NCBI RefSeq assembly: GCF_947492815.1 | Contig: NZ_CANLOB010000003.1 | Location: 1 to 64,000, forward strand | Direction of reading: 5' to 3' | Origin: an uncultured Dokdonia sp. | Lineage (GTDB): Bacteria; Bacteroidota; Bacteroidia; Flavobacteriales; Flavobacteriaceae | Length of the DNA stretch: 64,000 nucleotides | Shown: positions 63,254 through 64,000 of the stretch, one piece after another | How positions within the stretch are numbered: position 1 is the first letter of the stretch | How the letters are laid out: every line of letters starts with the position of its first letter | Notes under the pieces: generated by a model | Databases searched by the model: none | Told to the model about the DNA's origin: nothing | The model's input: only the letters and a program-made list of their open reading frames with translations | Translations under genes and position numbers: made by a program

Positions 63254-64000
63254 TTAAGAGAGATCTTTTGCGTGTTTTTTTGCGTAGGCAATTAAATTAT
63301 TGAGAGCAACAGTAGCATCCTTGTTCACTTGTTCTGCATCATAATCAACATCTAGAAGTTTAAAATATGCTTCGACATGTTGATAGACCATTTGCTTAAA
63401 GTAATTTACTGTATCAAAAAGAGGAAGATGATCAATGATTTCTTTGTTTAAGACACCTGTCAATTCATAATCAGTAGTTGCTATCTGAGTATATATTAAG
63501 GGGTCTATTTTATAGAGTCTTAGGTCTATTAAAAGATCTACGGTGTATGAGTTTATTTCTGGAGTGTATAAAGTTTTGGCAGCTTCTAAAGTATCTTTAT
63601 TAAATGCGTGAGGAACTACATCTAGAGAATTGAAAATGCGTTGTGTTTTAGGAATTTGACTATTATAGTATGTAGTGAAATTTTCAAGTCCTGGTGTTTG
63701 TCCAGCTGATGGCCAGGATTGAAAATCAGTAACTTTAGAATCTTTATCCCATGTTGACTGTGTGTCTTTTAACCATAACGCTACTAAAGGAGATAAAGCA
63801 CCTCCTAAACTATGTCCACCAGTAATTAATGTATATTCATCATATTGAGATAAATTCTTGCTTAAGAATGTATTTAATGTTTGAGAAGCTCCAGGTAACC
63901 CTTTCTCTGGTTGCATCGCAACAAGTTTACTCAATCCTATAGAAATACCTTTAGAGATGTTTGCTTTTGTTTTACTATATGGCCATTGAACAACGGTAGA
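63254..64000 (-). CDS. Class 3 lipase-like hydrolase, partial at the right edge
   Basis: The frame is open to base 64000, so the true start lies outside the window. The visible 248 codons contain the class 3 lipase nucleophile elbow GGHSLGGALSPLVALWL and a downstream Asp-Val-Val-Pro segment (FNSLDVVPH) typical of the family. Class 3 lipases hydrolyse esters of triglycerides or phospholipids. It is co-oriented with the second operon and only 11 bases upstream of the dioxygenase. It may release or trim an acyl chain, or it may simply be the last gene of a neighbouring unit. No signal peptide can be judged. Confidence 0.82.
   Translation of the reverse strand, partial: STVVQWPYSKTKANISKGISIGLSKLVAMQPEKGLPGASQTLNTFLSKNLSQYDEYTLITGGHSLGGALSPLVALWLKDTQSTWDKDSKVTDFQSWPSAGQTPGLENFTTYYNSQIPKTQRIFNSLDVVPHAFNKDTLEAAKTLYTPEINSYTVDLLIDLRLYKIDPLIYTQIATTDYELTGVLNKEIIDHLPLFDTVNYFKQMVYQHVEAYFKLLDVDYDAEQVNKDATVALNNLIAYAKKHAKDLS

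Noticed and set aside
1..64000. tRNA, rRNA or transposase genes
   Set aside because: I looked for tRNA cloverleaf and CCA-type ends, rRNA-like conserved blocks and DDE transposase motifs with flanking inverted repeats and saw none that I could support.

Overview
The window is AT-rich DNA (roughly one third G+C by eye) that fits a marine-type member of the Flavobacteriaceae (Bacteroidota). The grounds are a type IX secretion sorting tail on a secreted protease, an outer-membrane receptor with a carboxypeptidase-regulatory-like N-terminus, A-rich leaders instead of Shine-Dalgarno sequences, Bacteroidota-type lanthipeptide leaders, and many copies of the 20-bp palindrome TACGCTTTCGCGAAAGCGTA. 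I cannot fix the genus.

Region 1 (1-36153, + strand) is the 3' part of a large hybrid NRPS-PKS cluster that starts left of the window. In order it encodes the end of an NRPS (PCP-E), a free-standing condensation protein, a docking-C-A-PCP-C protein (specificity residues read as Thr), a TauD/SyrP-like dioxygenase, a C*-A-PCP-C-A-PCP protein (Asn, then Tyr/Phe), a KS-AT-ACP polyketide module, and a docking-C-A-PCP-E-C* protein (Phe, epimerised to D). Tailoring and logistics genes follow: a CmlA-like beta-hydroxylase, a TonB-dependent receptor, a type II thioesterase, a SyrD/PvdE-type cyclic peptide exporter, a penicillin-acylase-type maturation enzyme, a small membrane protein and a crotonyl-CoA carboxylase/reductase-like enzyme that could supply the PKS extender. 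No thioesterase release domain is visible. The likely product is a ketide-containing peptide with D-residues and hydroxylated residues, made as an acylated precursor and trimmed after export.

Region 2 (36154-41580, + strand) holds two tandem lanthipeptide-like precursor genes with duplicated 5' elements, a small Cys-rich gene, an unknown 129-residue protein, an Sfp-type phosphopantetheinyl transferase that can activate the carrier domains, and a T9SS-exported trypsin-like protease with three near-identical 113-residue repeats.

Region 3 (41600-50240, mostly - strand) is respiratory and sulfur-related housekeeping: YeeE/YedE-type transporter halves, cytochrome bd oxidase, small membrane proteins, a lipoprotein, a fatty acid hydroxylase, a Crp/Fnr regulator, a TPMT-like methyltransferase, a rhodanese and a TauE/SafE exporter. 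Three GTAAC-N4-GTTAC palindromes here look like sites for a Crp/Fnr protein.

Region 4 (50240-64000, - strand) begins with a 570-bp non-coding stretch carrying an imperfect tandem duplication. It then holds a second, tightly packed biosynthetic operon that runs off the right edge: lipase, TauD-like dioxygenase, PLOD-like glycosyltransferase, a small isomerase-like protein, a citrate-synthase homologue, a methyltransferase, a 1359-residue degenerate-KS/AT/DH/PPTase protein, a free ACP, a glycosyltransferase-ChbG deacetylase fusion, a Gfo/Idh/MocA oxidoreductase and a DegT aminotransferase. I cannot match this combination to a characterised pathway. It is the best candidate in the window for an undescribed system, probably an aminosugar-decorated, acyl-carrier-built metabolite.
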